Positions 37,075 to 45,518 of a stretch of DNA of 64,000 nt are shown here, one piece after another. The first letter of the stretch is position 1. Every line of letters begins with the position of its first letter. This stretch comes from Tenacibaculum caenipelagi. GTDB taxonomy: Bacteria; Bacteroidota; Bacteroidia; Flavobacteriales; Flavobacteriaceae. Under the pieces are notes generated by a model. That model made no database searches. It was given only the letters and a program-made list of their open reading frames with translations, and was not told the DNA's origin. The stretch lies in NCBI RefSeq assembly GCF_004363005.1, contig NZ_SNYH01000001.1:620001-684000 (forward strand), in the 5' to 3' direction. Both the position numbers and the translations under genes were made by a program.

Positions 37075-37577
37075 TATTTCTTCATCAATACTCCATCTGC
37101 TTCAAAAGCATAGGTATATTTTGGTTCTGTAATTTGTGCTATTTCTTCTTCTGATTTCCCTGCATCTTTAGCATAGTGCTGTAACTCATCAACAGAAATC
37201 TCAGTAACAAAAGCCTTGCCGTTTACTACAACTTCTTTACTATCTGCATTCAAAGGCATAAAAAAACCATAATCTTTAAAGCGCACCATTGACTCTTTCT
37301 CTTCACCTAAATCTAGCTTCATCCAACATCCTTTTTTCTTACATACTTCATTTATTGTTGAAGCATATTTTATATTAAGGGTGTCTCCTGCTTTTAAGTT
37401 TTCGTATTTAACACGCATTTCATCAGCTGATATTGCTTCTTCATTAGTTATTGCTTCTCCAAAAGACATGTACTCTACTTTCACCTCTTTTTCACTAGTT
37501 TTAACGTCCTTTTTTTCTGTTTTACAAGAAGTGAGCACAACACTTCCTACTAGAGCAATCATCAATAGTCTTTTCAT
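37074..37577 (-). CDS. DUF4920 lipoprotein
   Basis: The 167-residue protein has a lipoprotein signal (MKRLLMIALVGSVVLTSC). The mature part contains INEVCKKKGCWMKLD, VRFKDYGFFMPLNA and GKAFVTEISVDELQHYAKDAGKS, the DUF4920 pattern, with a CxxxxC pair that could bind a metal or form a disulfide. The frame opens at 37601, but the ATG at 37577 gives a normal signal peptide. It is the first gene of the minus-strand run down to trmN6. Confidence 0.85.
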   Translation of the reverse strand: MKRLLMIALVGSVVLTSCKTEKKDVKTSEKEVKVEYMSFGEAITNEEAISADEMRVKYENLKAGDTLNIKYASTINEVCKKKGCWMKLDLGEEKESMVRFKDYGFFMPLNADSKEVVVNGKAFVTEISVDELQHYAKDAGKSEEEIAQITEPKYTYAFEADGVLMKK

Positions 37578-37698
37578 TATCAAAAGATTAAATTTAAACA
37601 TATAACAAAGATAGCTATAATTGTTTAAGTCAACTAGCTAAGACATTAATATACCTCCAGTTTTTGTATCTTCGTAGCACTTCTAAAACAACAACACA

Positions 37699-38748
37699 AT
37701 GAATATTGATATTGAGCTTATACAAGAATCAAAAATAGACAAGGTAGATTTTAACAACTTAGCATTTGGAAAGGTTTTTTCTGATCATATGTTGGTTTGT
37801 GATTTTGCCGATGGCGAATGGAAAACCCCTAAAATAATGCCTTACGGTCCTTTATCGTTTGAGCCTTCTGCTAGAGTTTTTCATTATGGACAAGCTGTTT
37901 TTGAAGGTATGAAAGCTTATAAAGACGATAATGATGATGTCTTTTTATTTCGTCCTGATGAAAACTTTCATAGACTTAATAAATCGGGAGAACGTTTAGC
38001 AATGCCTCCCGTACCTGAAGAAGTTTTTATTGAAGGTTTAAAAAAATTACTTAAAATTGATAATACTTGGATAAAAAAAGGAATGGGTAATTCTTTATAC
38101 ATCCGTCCGTTTATCATTGCTTCAGAAGGAGCTATTTCTGCTTCACCCGCAGAAGAATATAAATTCATCATTATTTGCTCTCCAGCACAATCGTACTACG
38201 CTGGTGAGGTTCGTGTTATTTTCGCAGAAAAATATAGTCGTTCTGCTGATGGTGGTGTCGGATTTGCTAAAGCTGCCGGTAACTACGCAGCACAATTTTA
38301 CCCAACAAGTTTAGCTCATAAAGAAGGCTATCAACAAATAGTATGGACAGATGCCAACACACACGAGTATCTTGAAGAAGCAGGTACTATGAATGTGTTT
38401 TTTAGAATAGGAAATAAACTTATTACAGCACCTACAAACGATAGAATTTTAGATGGTATCACTCGTAAGTCTATCATTCAACTTGCCAAAGATTATAATA
38501 TTGAGGTAGAAATACGAAGAGTTTCGGTTGCTGAAATTAAAGAAGCTGCTAGAGATGGTGAATTAAAAGAAATTTTTGGTTCTGGTACTGCCGCTGTTAT
38601 TAATCCTATAAAAGGGTTTAAGCATCAAAATGAGACTTTTGAATTACCTGACTTAAATGATTCATACGCTTCTTTCTTTAAAGATAAACTACTTAAAATT
38701 CAGTATAACATCCTGGAAGACAAGCATAGCTGGAGAGTTAAAATTTAA
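37699..38748 (+). CDS. ilvE: Branched-chain-amino-acid aminotransferase
   Basis: The 349-residue class IV PLP enzyme interconverts Leu, Ile and Val with their keto acids. Landmarks are FHYGQAVFEGMKAY near residue 57, the PLP lysine expected in the GGVGFAKAAGNYAAQ segment, WTDANTHEYLEEAGTMNVFF and RILDGITRKSIIQLA. The length fits the fungal/actinobacterial-type subgroup. A -7-like box TATCTTCG lies at 37668-37675. Single gene. Confidence 0.95.
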   Translation: MNIDIELIQESKIDKVDFNNLAFGKVFSDHMLVCDFADGEWKTPKIMPYGPLSFEPSARVFHYGQAVFEGMKAYKDDNDDVFLFRPDENFHRLNKSGERLAMPPVPEEVFIEGLKKLLKIDNTWIKKGMGNSLYIRPFIIASEGAISASPAEEYKFIIICSPAQSYYAGEVRVIFAEKYSRSADGGVGFAKAAGNYAAQFYPTSLAHKEGYQQIVWTDANTHEYLEEAGTMNVFFRIGNKLITAPTNDRILDGITRKSIIQLAKDYNIEVEIRRVSVAEIKEAARDGELKEIFGSGTAAVINPIKGFKHQNETFELPDLNDSYASFFKDKLLKIQYNILEDKHSWRVKI

Positions 38749-38816
38749 TTATTTGGTTAAAAAAAGCTATATTAGTAATCAAAATTGAGTTTTTTCACCC
38801 AAAAAACCCCAGAAAA

Positions 38817-39743
38817 ATGAAAAACATTGTATTAGCATTATTATCAATAGGAGTAGGTTTTACTGTGGCTACTTTTGGACTTAAAAGCTATTCAAACTCT
38901 ATTTCAGGAAACAGCAATAATATAGTAGTAACTAAAAAAACAGATACTCCTAAAGAAGAAGTACATACCTCTTCTAAAGAAGAGAAACCAGTTGAAGTTA
39001 CCAAATCTCCTGAAGAGGAGTTAACAGTTGAAGAAAACACTTTTCCTACAACCTCTGTAGCTGTAAAAGATATTCAAAAAAGTTTTGACAATTGGGAAGC
39101 CTATACAAAAGAAAACATTGATTTAATGTCAACATTTATTCCATTAGATGAGAAGAGTGTTAAAATAGAAAAAGGAATATTTTTAACCTTACTACGTACG
39201 GGTGCATATATTCCAGTTAAATCAGAAAAAGAAGGCAAAGTACAATATCAATTAACTAATATTGAAGATTCGGCTGATCCTAAAATAAAAAAATCTATTA
39301 CCAGTAAAGCTTCTATTGCTCATCAGTATTTTAGAATGGAAGGTAAAAAACTTCCTGAATATAGTTTTATTGATTTAGATGGAAAAACACACAACAAAGC
39401 CGACACTAAGGGTAAATTACTTGTTCTTAAATGCTGGTTTATTACTTGTAAAGTATGTGTTGAAGAATTTCCTGAACTAAATGAATTAGTTGATAAATAT
39501 AAAGACGACAATATAGAGTTTGTTAGTTTGGCTTTTGATAAAAAAGATGAATTAATTGAGTTTTTAAAAACTAAAGAGTTTAAATACCCTACAATTCCTG
39601 AGCAAAAAGAATATATGGCTAAGAAATTGAAGGTAAAACAATATCCTACACATTTAATTGTGGACTCTAACGGGGTTATCATTAAAATGGTAAATAACGT
39701 TAAAACCCTTACTTCTGAACTGGAAAGGATTATGGGTAAATAA
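38817..39743 (+). CDS. Thioredoxin-fold (TlpA/AhpC-TSA-like) envelope protein
   Basis: The 308-residue protein has an N-terminal membrane or signal segment (residues 3-22), a low-complexity Lys/Glu/Thr-rich linker (about 40-75), a middle domain of unknown type, and a C-terminal thioredoxin-fold domain with KLLVLKCWFITCKVCVEEF (CxxC as CKVC) near residue 205 and a cis-Pro in KQYPTHLIVDSNG. Such proteins usually reduce or isomerise thiols in the periplasm. The CKVC centre is unusual compared with CxPC of typical TlpA proteins. A terminator follows directly. Confidence 0.82.
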   Translation: MKNIVLALLSIGVGFTVATFGLKSYSNSISGNSNNIVVTKKTDTPKEEVHTSSKEEKPVEVTKSPEEELTVEENTFPTTSVAVKDIQKSFDNWEAYTKENIDLMSTFIPLDEKSVKIEKGIFLTLLRTGAYIPVKSEKEGKVQYQLTNIEDSADPKIKKSITSKASIAHQYFRMEGKKLPEYSFIDLDGKTHNKADTKGKLLVLKCWFITCKVCVEEFPELNELVDKYKDDNIEFVSLAFDKKDELIEFLKTKEFKYPTIPEQKEYMAKKLKVKQYPTHLIVDSNGVIIKMVNNVKTLTSELERIMGK

Positions 39744-39745
39744 AA

Positions 39746-39776
39746 AAAAAGCTCCTTTTTCGGAGCTTTTTTTATT
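39746..39776. terminator. Terminator after the thioredoxin-fold gene
   Basis: AAAAAGCTCC and GGAGCTTTTT form the stem, with long A and T runs on both sides, so it may serve both convergent genes. Confidence 0.88.
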
Positions 39777-40158
39777 TATCTAATACTTCTTTAATATTAG
39801 GACTAAAATAATTAGGCCCTTTTAACACCTTACCATCTTCACGATAAATAGGTTTACCGTCTTCTCCTAATTTACTCATATTACTTCGTTGAATTTCATT
39901 AAACACTTCTTCTATTTTGTGTTGCATTCCGTGTTCAATAATAGTACCACATAAAATATACAACATATCTCCTAAAGCATCAGCTACCTCTACTAAATCG
40001 TTATTCTGAGCTGCTTCTAAGTATTCTTCATTTTCTTCTTTCATTAAATTGTAACGAAGTAAATTTCGTTCTTCACCTATATTAGCTGTTGGTTCATTTT
40101 TTATTCCCAATCCAAATGCGGTATGAAATTCGTGTACTGCTGCGATTCTTTTCTTCAT
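39772..40158 (-). CDS. MazG-like NTP pyrophosphohydrolase
   Basis: The 128-residue all-alpha protein carries the metal site EENEEYLEAAQNNDLVEVADALGDMLYILCGT (32 residues near 42-73; ExxE and ExxD). NPTANIGEE-type N-terminus and the C-terminal GKPIYREDGKVLKGPNYF resemble phosphoribosyl-ATP pyrophosphatase-like and phage-type MazG-like proteins. It is distinct from the MazG-like protein at 19910. A nucleotide-pool cleaning role is inferred. It follows the HAD gene by 7 bases. Confidence 0.85.
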   Translation of the reverse strand: MKKRIAAVHEFHTAFGLGIKNEPTANIGEERNLLRYNLMKEENEEYLEAAQNNDLVEVADALGDMLYILCGTIIEHGMQHKIEEVFNEIQRSNMSKLGEDGKPIYREDGKVLKGPNYFSPNIKEVLDK

Positions 40159-40165
40159 TATTATT

Positions 40166-40846
40166 TTATTGTATTTGTAATTCTGTTTTTACTGTGTTAA
40201 AATTAAAACCATCCCAATCTTCAATATGACTTTTAATTCCTTCTGCCTTAAAATCTGATAAATTCTTATTTCTAATTCCTAAAAAATGAATATCTAAATT
40301 TTTAGCTGTTCTTAAATCCCAAATACCGTCTCCAACCGAAATGATATTTTTAAACTCTTGAACTTGAAAATAGTTTTTCGCCTTGTTAATTGCTGAATTT
40401 ACTATTTCCTCTCTAGTAAACAAACTATTAGAAGCTTCGACTAAAGTTGGGACAAAGTTTATCTTTGCTTGCTCTAATTTAATCAATGCTGGTTGCAATA
40501 GAGAACCTGTAGCAAAGCAAATAGCATAATCGGTCTCCTTCATAAAAAAATCAACTATTTTTTTCGCTCCATTAATTTCTTTTGTTCTAGAAAAGGTTAG
40601 CATTGATTCCGTCATTTTTTCTTCAAATTTTGGAATAAAAGAAAAACTAAAACTCCTATTCAGATTAGCTTCATAGTTCTTCTTCAAAATATAACTATCG
40701 GTCATGTTTTTATAGCTCTTCCAATCTTGATTGATATTGACAATACCAAAGCTCTTCATCGCGTTCACGTATGCTGTTTGATGTTGATTTTCGCTTTTAG
40801 TTAATGTATCATCAATATCAAATACAATTAAATTTTCCTTTTTCAT
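40166..40846 (-). CDS. HAD-superfamily hydrolase (phosphatase-like)
   Basis: The 226-residue protein has all HAD motifs: LIVFDIDDTLTKSE (nucleophile Asp10 and Asp12), ICFATGSLLQPALIKLEQ, a Lys in the third position, and IISVGDGIWDLRTAKNL. A helical cap lies between motifs I and II. The substrate is not evident. It is grouped with the MazG-like gene downstream. Confidence 0.87.
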   Translation of the reverse strand: MKKENLIVFDIDDTLTKSENQHQTAYVNAMKSFGIVNINQDWKSYKNMTDSYILKKNYEANLNRSFSFSFIPKFEEKMTESMLTFSRTKEINGAKKIVDFFMKETDYAICFATGSLLQPALIKLEQAKINFVPTLVEASNSLFTREEIVNSAINKAKNYFQVQEFKNIISVGDGIWDLRTAKNLDIHFLGIRNKNLSDFKAEGIKSHIEDWDGFNFNTVKTELQIQ

Positions 40847-40933
40847 TTAAGTTCTATTTTTAATATTCTTGCTAGCACTACTTTGAGCATCCTGTCTATA
40901 AGCCTCCATCGTTTGGAAATATAAGCTACTCAT
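40847..40933 (-). CDS. Possible 28-residue protein upstream of the HAD gene
   Basis: A short frame from ATG 40933 to TAA 40847 ends directly before the HAD ATG (TAA-ATG). It encodes SSLYFQTMEAYRQDAQSS and a basic end (KNIKNRT). The exact abutment suggests translation, but the frame is short and there is no other support. Confidence 0.3.
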   Translation of the reverse strand: MSSLYFQTMEAYRQDAQSSASKNIKNRT

Positions 40934-41033
40934 TTTTCTTTTTATTATTGAATAAATTTGTTGAAAGGCTTTTTCTAAAGAAACTATCAAAAATAATAGC
41001 TGTTTTAGTTTTCTTCATTCTAAAATCATTCTT

Positions 41034-41041
41034 TAACTTTG
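41034..41041 (+). promoter_or_regulatory. Promoter -7 box of the 41058 gene
   Basis: TAACTTTG matches TAnnTTTG exactly; transcription from about 41047 would include either candidate start. Confidence 0.45.
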
Positions 41042-41057
41042 CTAAAAATACAATTTT

Positions 41058-41270
41058 ATGTTCATACTAATCGCTGCTAAAATGTTTACAACTGGCAGAA
41101 TCATTTTTGCAAGTTTATTTGTTATAGCTTTTATCGTTTTGATGTATTTTAGCTATAAAAAAGATGCTGAAAACAACAAAAAGCATTATCAAAATGGAGC
41201 TTTGTATGTTGCTATAGGACTAGCAGTGGTTATTGCTCTTTTGTTTTTATCAAAACTACTAACAAAGTAG
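41058..41270 (+). CDS. Small two-span membrane protein
   Basis: The 70-residue protein has two hydrophobic helices (about 13-30 and 47-67) separated by a short polar loop (YKKDAENNKKHYQNG). The ATG at 41082 (MFTTGRIIFASLF) looks like the family start seen in related bacteria, so the first eight residues may not be translated. Function unknown. It converges with the Kir channel gene, the stops being 5 bases apart. Confidence 0.7.
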   Translation: MFILIAAKMFTTGRIIFASLFVIAFIVLMYFSYKKDAENNKKHYQNGALYVAIGLAVVIALLFLSKLLTK

Positions 41271-41275
41271 CTTTT

Positions 41276-42196
41276 TTAATTCATAGATTCTACTTTACTT
41301 AACTTTCCGTGGTCTAGAACAGTAAATCCATTTTCGTCAAAATAGTATGAAGGAACGTATTTTTTATCTATTTCTAAATTAGAAAAATCATACGATGAAA
41401 TCTGATATACTTTTTGTCCGAAAGATTCTTCGTGATACTGTACTAAAACATAAAGTTTACCATCCATTTTTTCTATTTCTTTATTAGAATACTTTCTTAA
41501 TGGACTTCCTTCATCTATTTCATGAACAATTGTCCAAACTGTAGGTAAATACATTATTTTATCTCGCTCTAACTTTAGTTGGTAGAACTTCCTTTTATAC
41601 TCTCCCTCCTTATCTTTTTCAGATATTGACAAAGTAACTGACACTTCTGGCTCAATCATAACTGTTTTACGACGATTCATTAACCGGAACATTAGCGCTC
41701 TATCTTCTTTAAAATCTCTAAGGATTAAGTTTTCACTAAAACGAATTGATGCTTTTGCTTTTGAAAAACGACCGTACAACAAACCTGTAATAAAAGAAAA
41801 GCTAAGCAACCCAACCATTGCTTCAAAAGCCGCAATAGTGTTGGCTGCAATTCCTTTAGGAGCCATACCTCCATAACCAACAGTTGTTAAAGTTTGAGCA
41901 CTAAAAAAGAATCCATTTAAAAAATCACCTATAAAATCTCCTTGAGTAGTAGTTACCTGTTCTATACCTATTAACATATATACTATTCCAAAAAGAATAT
42001 TTAATAAAGTATACCCTGCTATAATAAACACAAAAAACTGCCACCAAGCTAGCTCAATAAAAAATGTATATAAATCATCTGCGCTAAACCTTCTATTCGC
42101 ATGAATTACGTTTGATGTACCGTCTTTATTAACGATTGTTTGTGCATTTTTTTGCGAATTATATCCAAACCCTGGGTCTTTAACCTTTCTTGCCAT
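41276..42196 (-). CDS. Inward-rectifier (Kir-type) potassium channel
   Basis: The 306-residue protein has two membrane helices (about 50-72 and 122-145) flanking a pore with LTTVGYGGMAPKG, then the immunoglobulin-like Kir cytoplasmic domain (FMLMNRRKTVMIEPEVSVTLS-like region, VWTIVHEIDEGSPL, VLVQYHEESFGQKVYQISSY). Bacterial Kir channels usually have TVGYGD; here it is TVGYGG. The channel conducts K+ into the cell. It stands alone, with the M49 peptidase terminator upstream. Confidence 0.92.
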   Translation of the reverse strand: MARKVKDPGFGYNSQKNAQTIVNKDGTSNVIHANRRFSADDLYTFFIELAWWQFFVFIIAGYTLLNILFGIVYMLIGIEQVTTTQGDFIGDFLNGFFFSAQTLTTVGYGGMAPKGIAANTIAAFEAMVGLLSFSFITGLLYGRFSKAKASIRFSENLILRDFKEDRALMFRLMNRRKTVMIEPEVSVTLSISEKDKEGEYKRKFYQLKLERDKIMYLPTVWTIVHEIDEGSPLRKYSNKEIEKMDGKLYVLVQYHEESFGQKVYQISSYDFSNLEIDKKYVPSYYFDENGFTVLDHGKLSKVESMN

Positions 42197-42223
42197 ACCT
42201 AATAATTTAACAACCTAAAAATA

Positions 42224-42253
42224 CAAAACCGATTCTTTGCAGAATCGGTTTTG
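42224..42253 (-). terminator. Terminator after the M49 peptidase
   Basis: CAAAACCGATTCT and AGAATCGGTTTTG form a perfect 13-base-pair stem with loop TTGC, followed on the minus strand by TATTTTTA. Confidence 0.85.
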
Positions 42254-42282
42254 AGTTATTTTCATAATTCCAATTAAACTAC

Positions 42283-44316
42283 TTAGTTTTTAATTGGTAA
42301 GAAATTATAGTTTTTAGCATAGAAATTCATTTGCTCTTCAAAAGTTTCTGGTTGCTTAATTTTAATATCAGTGATATTTCCTTCTGCATCCATTACTGGT
42401 TCTAATACTGGATTCACAAATCCGCTATAAGGTGCATCTTTAAACTTTTCGTTACGATCCAACACTTCTTTATGTAAGTCTTGATCAACTTTAACTCCGT
42501 ACCCCTCTACTAACGCTTTGGCAGCTTCAAAATCTCCTTCAGACTTAATTCTTTGTGCTTCTTTTAATAAACGTCCAAAGATTTCACGAAGCTTGTTATA
42601 ATCATTAATATTATAATAAGTTTTACCATCTCTAGTAATTTTTTCAATCACATTGTCTTTTGCTCCTTGCTCAAAAGCCCAAGCCGATACCCACTGACGG
42701 TTTACCATGTGATCCTCCTCAATATCATCTCCTAAACTAATTCTCACTAATTGAGTCATTAACCCATTTCTAATATATCCGTCATAAGCAGCTTTTCCTA
42801 CTTTTTCCCAATCATCAACCAAACCTAATTCTTGTAATTTTGGATCCATTAAATAATATAATCCTACTAAATCTGCTCTACCTTCTTCCATAGTAGATGC
42901 ATAATTTTTTAATGTTTCTTTAGGTTGACCAACTCCATCGTTAATTACACCGGAAGCGTGACCGATTACCTCATGTAATGCAGTGTGTAGTTTATCAGCT
43001 AACTTACCATATTTAATCTCTAAATCAATCTCTTCCTGATCGTTTGCAAACTCTTTTAAACGCCCCGTTCCGCCTGCATTGTTATATGACCCTATAATGT
43101 TACCTAACGATACAGACTTAGAACCATGCTGTTGACGAATCCAGTTGTTATTTGGTAAGTTTACTCCAATTGGCGTACTTGGAGATGCATCTCCTGCCTC
43201 ACCTGCTACATTCACTGTTTTATATGAAACCCCTACTACATTTTTCTTTTTATGAGATGGATCTAATGTTGAATTATCTTCAAACCATTGTGCATTATCT
43301 GATAATACTTTCATCTTTTTAGACATATCAAAGTCTTTGATTTGCACAATTGTTTCATATGAACCTCTATATCCTTTAGGATCATTATAAACTTCTATAA
43401 ATCCGTTAATCCAATCAATATTTCCTTCAGTAGATTCAACCCAAGCAATAGCATATTGATCCCAAGTATCTAAACTCCCTGTTTTATAATATTCAATTAA
43501 AAAACCTAAAGCTTTTGCTTGTTTTTCATTTTCTGCTACTTCTTTCGCTTTTTCTAACCAGTAAATGATTTTATCAATTGCTTGTCCATATAAACCTCCT
43601 GACTTCCATACTTTTTCTACAAGTTTCCCATCCTCTCTAACTAATTTAGAGTTCAAACCTGCTTCAATAGGTTGCCCTTTTGGTCCTTTATATGCTGTAG
43701 CATAAAAGTCTTCTACATCTTTACTTGTAATGTCTGCTCCATAAAAATTTACTGCTGATGCCAACACATTATCAACTCCAGCTTTTTTATTTACCTTTTT
43801 AACATCATTATCATTAAATATAACCTCTAGTGCTTCAGCTGATAATTCTGTATTGGTTTCTTTTAACAACGATTCAAAGTACTCTTTTGAAAACTCTGGC
43901 TTTAATTTATCGTTTGAGTAATGATGGTGGATACCATTTGAAAACCATACTCTTTTTAAATACGTTGTAAACGCTTTAAACTCTTCACTTTCTTTATCTC
44001 CTTTAAAATTGTTGTTGATGTTTTCTAAAGCAGCTCTAATTTCAAGATTGTGTCGATAGTTTTGATCCCACATAATGTCACGCCCAGACAAACCAGCTTG
44101 TGTTAAATAATACACTAACTTTTTTTCTTTCAGTGTTAATTCATCAAATCCTGGAATTTGGTAACGTAATACTTTTATATCTGCGAACTGTTCAACAACA
44201 TATTCAAAATCTTTTGCCTTTTTTTCTGCCACTTTAGGCTCTTTTTTAGTATCCACACCACAAGAAGTTAACACTCCTGCTGCAGCTACTATACAAAGCA
44301 TCTGTTTTAGTTTCAT
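42283..44316 (-). CDS. Dipeptidyl-peptidase III-like metallopeptidase (family M49), lipoprotein
   Basis: The 677-residue protein has a lipoprotein signal (AAAGVLTSC). The M49 zinc motif HEVIGH (HExxxH) lies in LHEVIGHASGVIND near residue 450, and the second motif EEGRADLVGLYYL follows about 30 residues later. M49 enzymes release dipeptides from short peptides; the lipoprotein signal suggests action in the periplasm or at the outer membrane. Public annotations sometimes misname this family dihydrofolate reductase; nothing here resembles one. Single-gene unit. Confidence 0.9.
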   Translation of the reverse strand: MKLKQMLCIVAAAGVLTSCGVDTKKEPKVAEKKAKDFEYVVEQFADIKVLRYQIPGFDELTLKEKKLVYYLTQAGLSGRDIMWDQNYRHNLEIRAALENINNNFKGDKESEEFKAFTTYLKRVWFSNGIHHHYSNDKLKPEFSKEYFESLLKETNTELSAEALEVIFNDNDVKKVNKKAGVDNVLASAVNFYGADITSKDVEDFYATAYKGPKGQPIEAGLNSKLVREDGKLVEKVWKSGGLYGQAIDKIIYWLEKAKEVAENEKQAKALGFLIEYYKTGSLDTWDQYAIAWVESTEGNIDWINGFIEVYNDPKGYRGSYETIVQIKDFDMSKKMKVLSDNAQWFEDNSTLDPSHKKKNVVGVSYKTVNVAGEAGDASPSTPIGVNLPNNNWIRQQHGSKSVSLGNIIGSYNNAGGTGRLKEFANDQEEIDLEIKYGKLADKLHTALHEVIGHASGVINDGVGQPKETLKNYASTMEEGRADLVGLYYLMDPKLQELGLVDDWEKVGKAAYDGYIRNGLMTQLVRISLGDDIEEDHMVNRQWVSAWAFEQGAKDNVIEKITRDGKTYYNINDYNKLREIFGRLLKEAQRIKSEGDFEAAKALVEGYGVKVDQDLHKEVLDRNEKFKDAPYSGFVNPVLEPVMDAEGNITDIKIKQPETFEEQMNFYAKNYNFLPIKN

Positions 44317-44362
44317 TTAGGTTATTTTTAATTATTTTTTTCGAAGGCTAAAATTACAAAAA

Positions 44363-44923
44363 TTAAACTTCATGATATCTGAAGCAATCTGTAGTATGGT
44401 CATTAACCATTCCTGTTGCCTGCATATGTGCATAAATTACCGTTGAACCTACAAATTTAAACCCTCGTTTTTTTAAATCTTTTGAAATTGCATCTGAAAG
44501 TTCTGTAGTTGCAGGTACTTCTTCTCTTTTTGCAAACTTATTTTTAATAGGATTACCATCTACAAAACTCCATATATACTTTGAAAAAGACCCGAACTCT
44601 TCTTGCACTTTCATAAACAATTGCGCATTTGTTATCGTCGCTTTTATCTTCAGTTTATTTCTAATAATCCCTTCATCTTGCAATAACTCTTCGTACTTAT
44701 CTTCAGAATAATTGGCTATTTTTTGATAATCAAAATTATCAAATGCCTTCCTAAAATTTTCTCTCTTTTTTAAAATGGTAATCCAACTTAATCCTGCTTG
44801 GAATGTCTCTAATATTAAAAATTCAAATAGTTTATCGTCATCATATACAGGCACTCCCCACTCAGTATCGTGGTATTCAATATATAACGGATCATCACTA
44901 ACCCAAAAACATCTTTGCTTCAT
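44363..44923 (-). CDS. tag: DNA-3-methyladenine glycosylase I
   Basis: The 186-residue protein removes 3-methyladenine from DNA. It has CFWVSDDPLYIEYHDTEWG at the start and TGMVNDHTTDCFRYHEV at the end. The structural zinc ligands expected from E. coli Tag are present: Cys5, His18, His176, Cys180. The catalytic-pocket region FEFLILETFQAGLSW is conserved. The length is normal. Confidence 0.96.
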   Translation of the reverse strand: MKQRCFWVSDDPLYIEYHDTEWGVPVYDDDKLFEFLILETFQAGLSWITILKKRENFRKAFDNFDYQKIANYSEDKYEELLQDEGIIRNKLKIKATITNAQLFMKVQEEFGSFSKYIWSFVDGNPIKNKFAKREEVPATTELSDAISKDLKKRGFKFVGSTVIYAHMQATGMVNDHTTDCFRYHEV

Positions 44924-45023
44924 TTCTTTATATTTTATTTTCGAAAATTACTGTTAAACAAGTTAAAAATCAATGAAAAACGGAATATTTTTTGCAACTT
45001 TATATGTAGAAAATTCTCTGATT

Positions 45024-45455
45024 ATGAAAACATTAAAACAACTTATATATATCATCTTCATTGGAGCTATGCTTTGGGCTTGTAGTTCTACTCCCTTAAA
45101 AAACACTACAAATACAAAAGAAGAGCCTGTAGTAATAGCCAATGATAGTTTAGAATATGAAATTATAATAATCGATCCTGGTTTTACCACCTATTTAAAC
45201 ACTATTGCCAAACCTGAAGGTTTTTATTCTCAAACTTATTTAGAGAACAAAAATCGACTGTATGTAACCACTTGGAATTATAGAGCTAATAATCCTTTAC
45301 AATTCAATTCTAACATATACGAAAATGTAATTGACTATAGTCCTCATATAGACTACGGATATGAAGTGAACTATAAACTCTTTAATTATTTTGAGTTTGC
45401 TCAACGTAAATATCGAATGAACTTAGGTATAGGAGCAAATAGATATAGTAGGTAA
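45024..45455 (+). CDS. DUF6146-like lipoprotein
   Basis: The 143-residue protein has a lipoprotein signal (YIIFIGAMLWACSS). The mature part contains EYEIIIIDPGFTTYLNTIAKP, YYSQTYLE-like and YVTTWNYRANNP segments, a pattern I associate with the flavobacterial DUF6146 family. The frame opens at 44973, but the ATG at 45024 is chosen because TATTTTTTG at 44985-44993 looks like the promoter and the normal lipoprotein signal starts here. Function unknown. Confidence 0.75.
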   Translation: MKTLKQLIYIIFIGAMLWACSSTPLKNTTNTKEEPVVIANDSLEYEIIIIDPGFTTYLNTIAKPEGFYSQTYLENKNRLYVTTWNYRANNPLQFNSNIYENVIDYSPHIDYGYEVNYKLFNYFEFAQRKYRMNLGIGANRYSR

Positions 45456-45518
45456 TTTTACTAAAATGCATCTTTTTAAAAAATGTATATTTGTTCTCAA
45501 AAAAATTAACCGTATTAC

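Noticed and set aside
44963..45190. 75-codon minus-strand frame opposite the DUF6146-like gene
   Set aside because: Shadow of a lipoprotein gene with a clear signal peptide and promoter.
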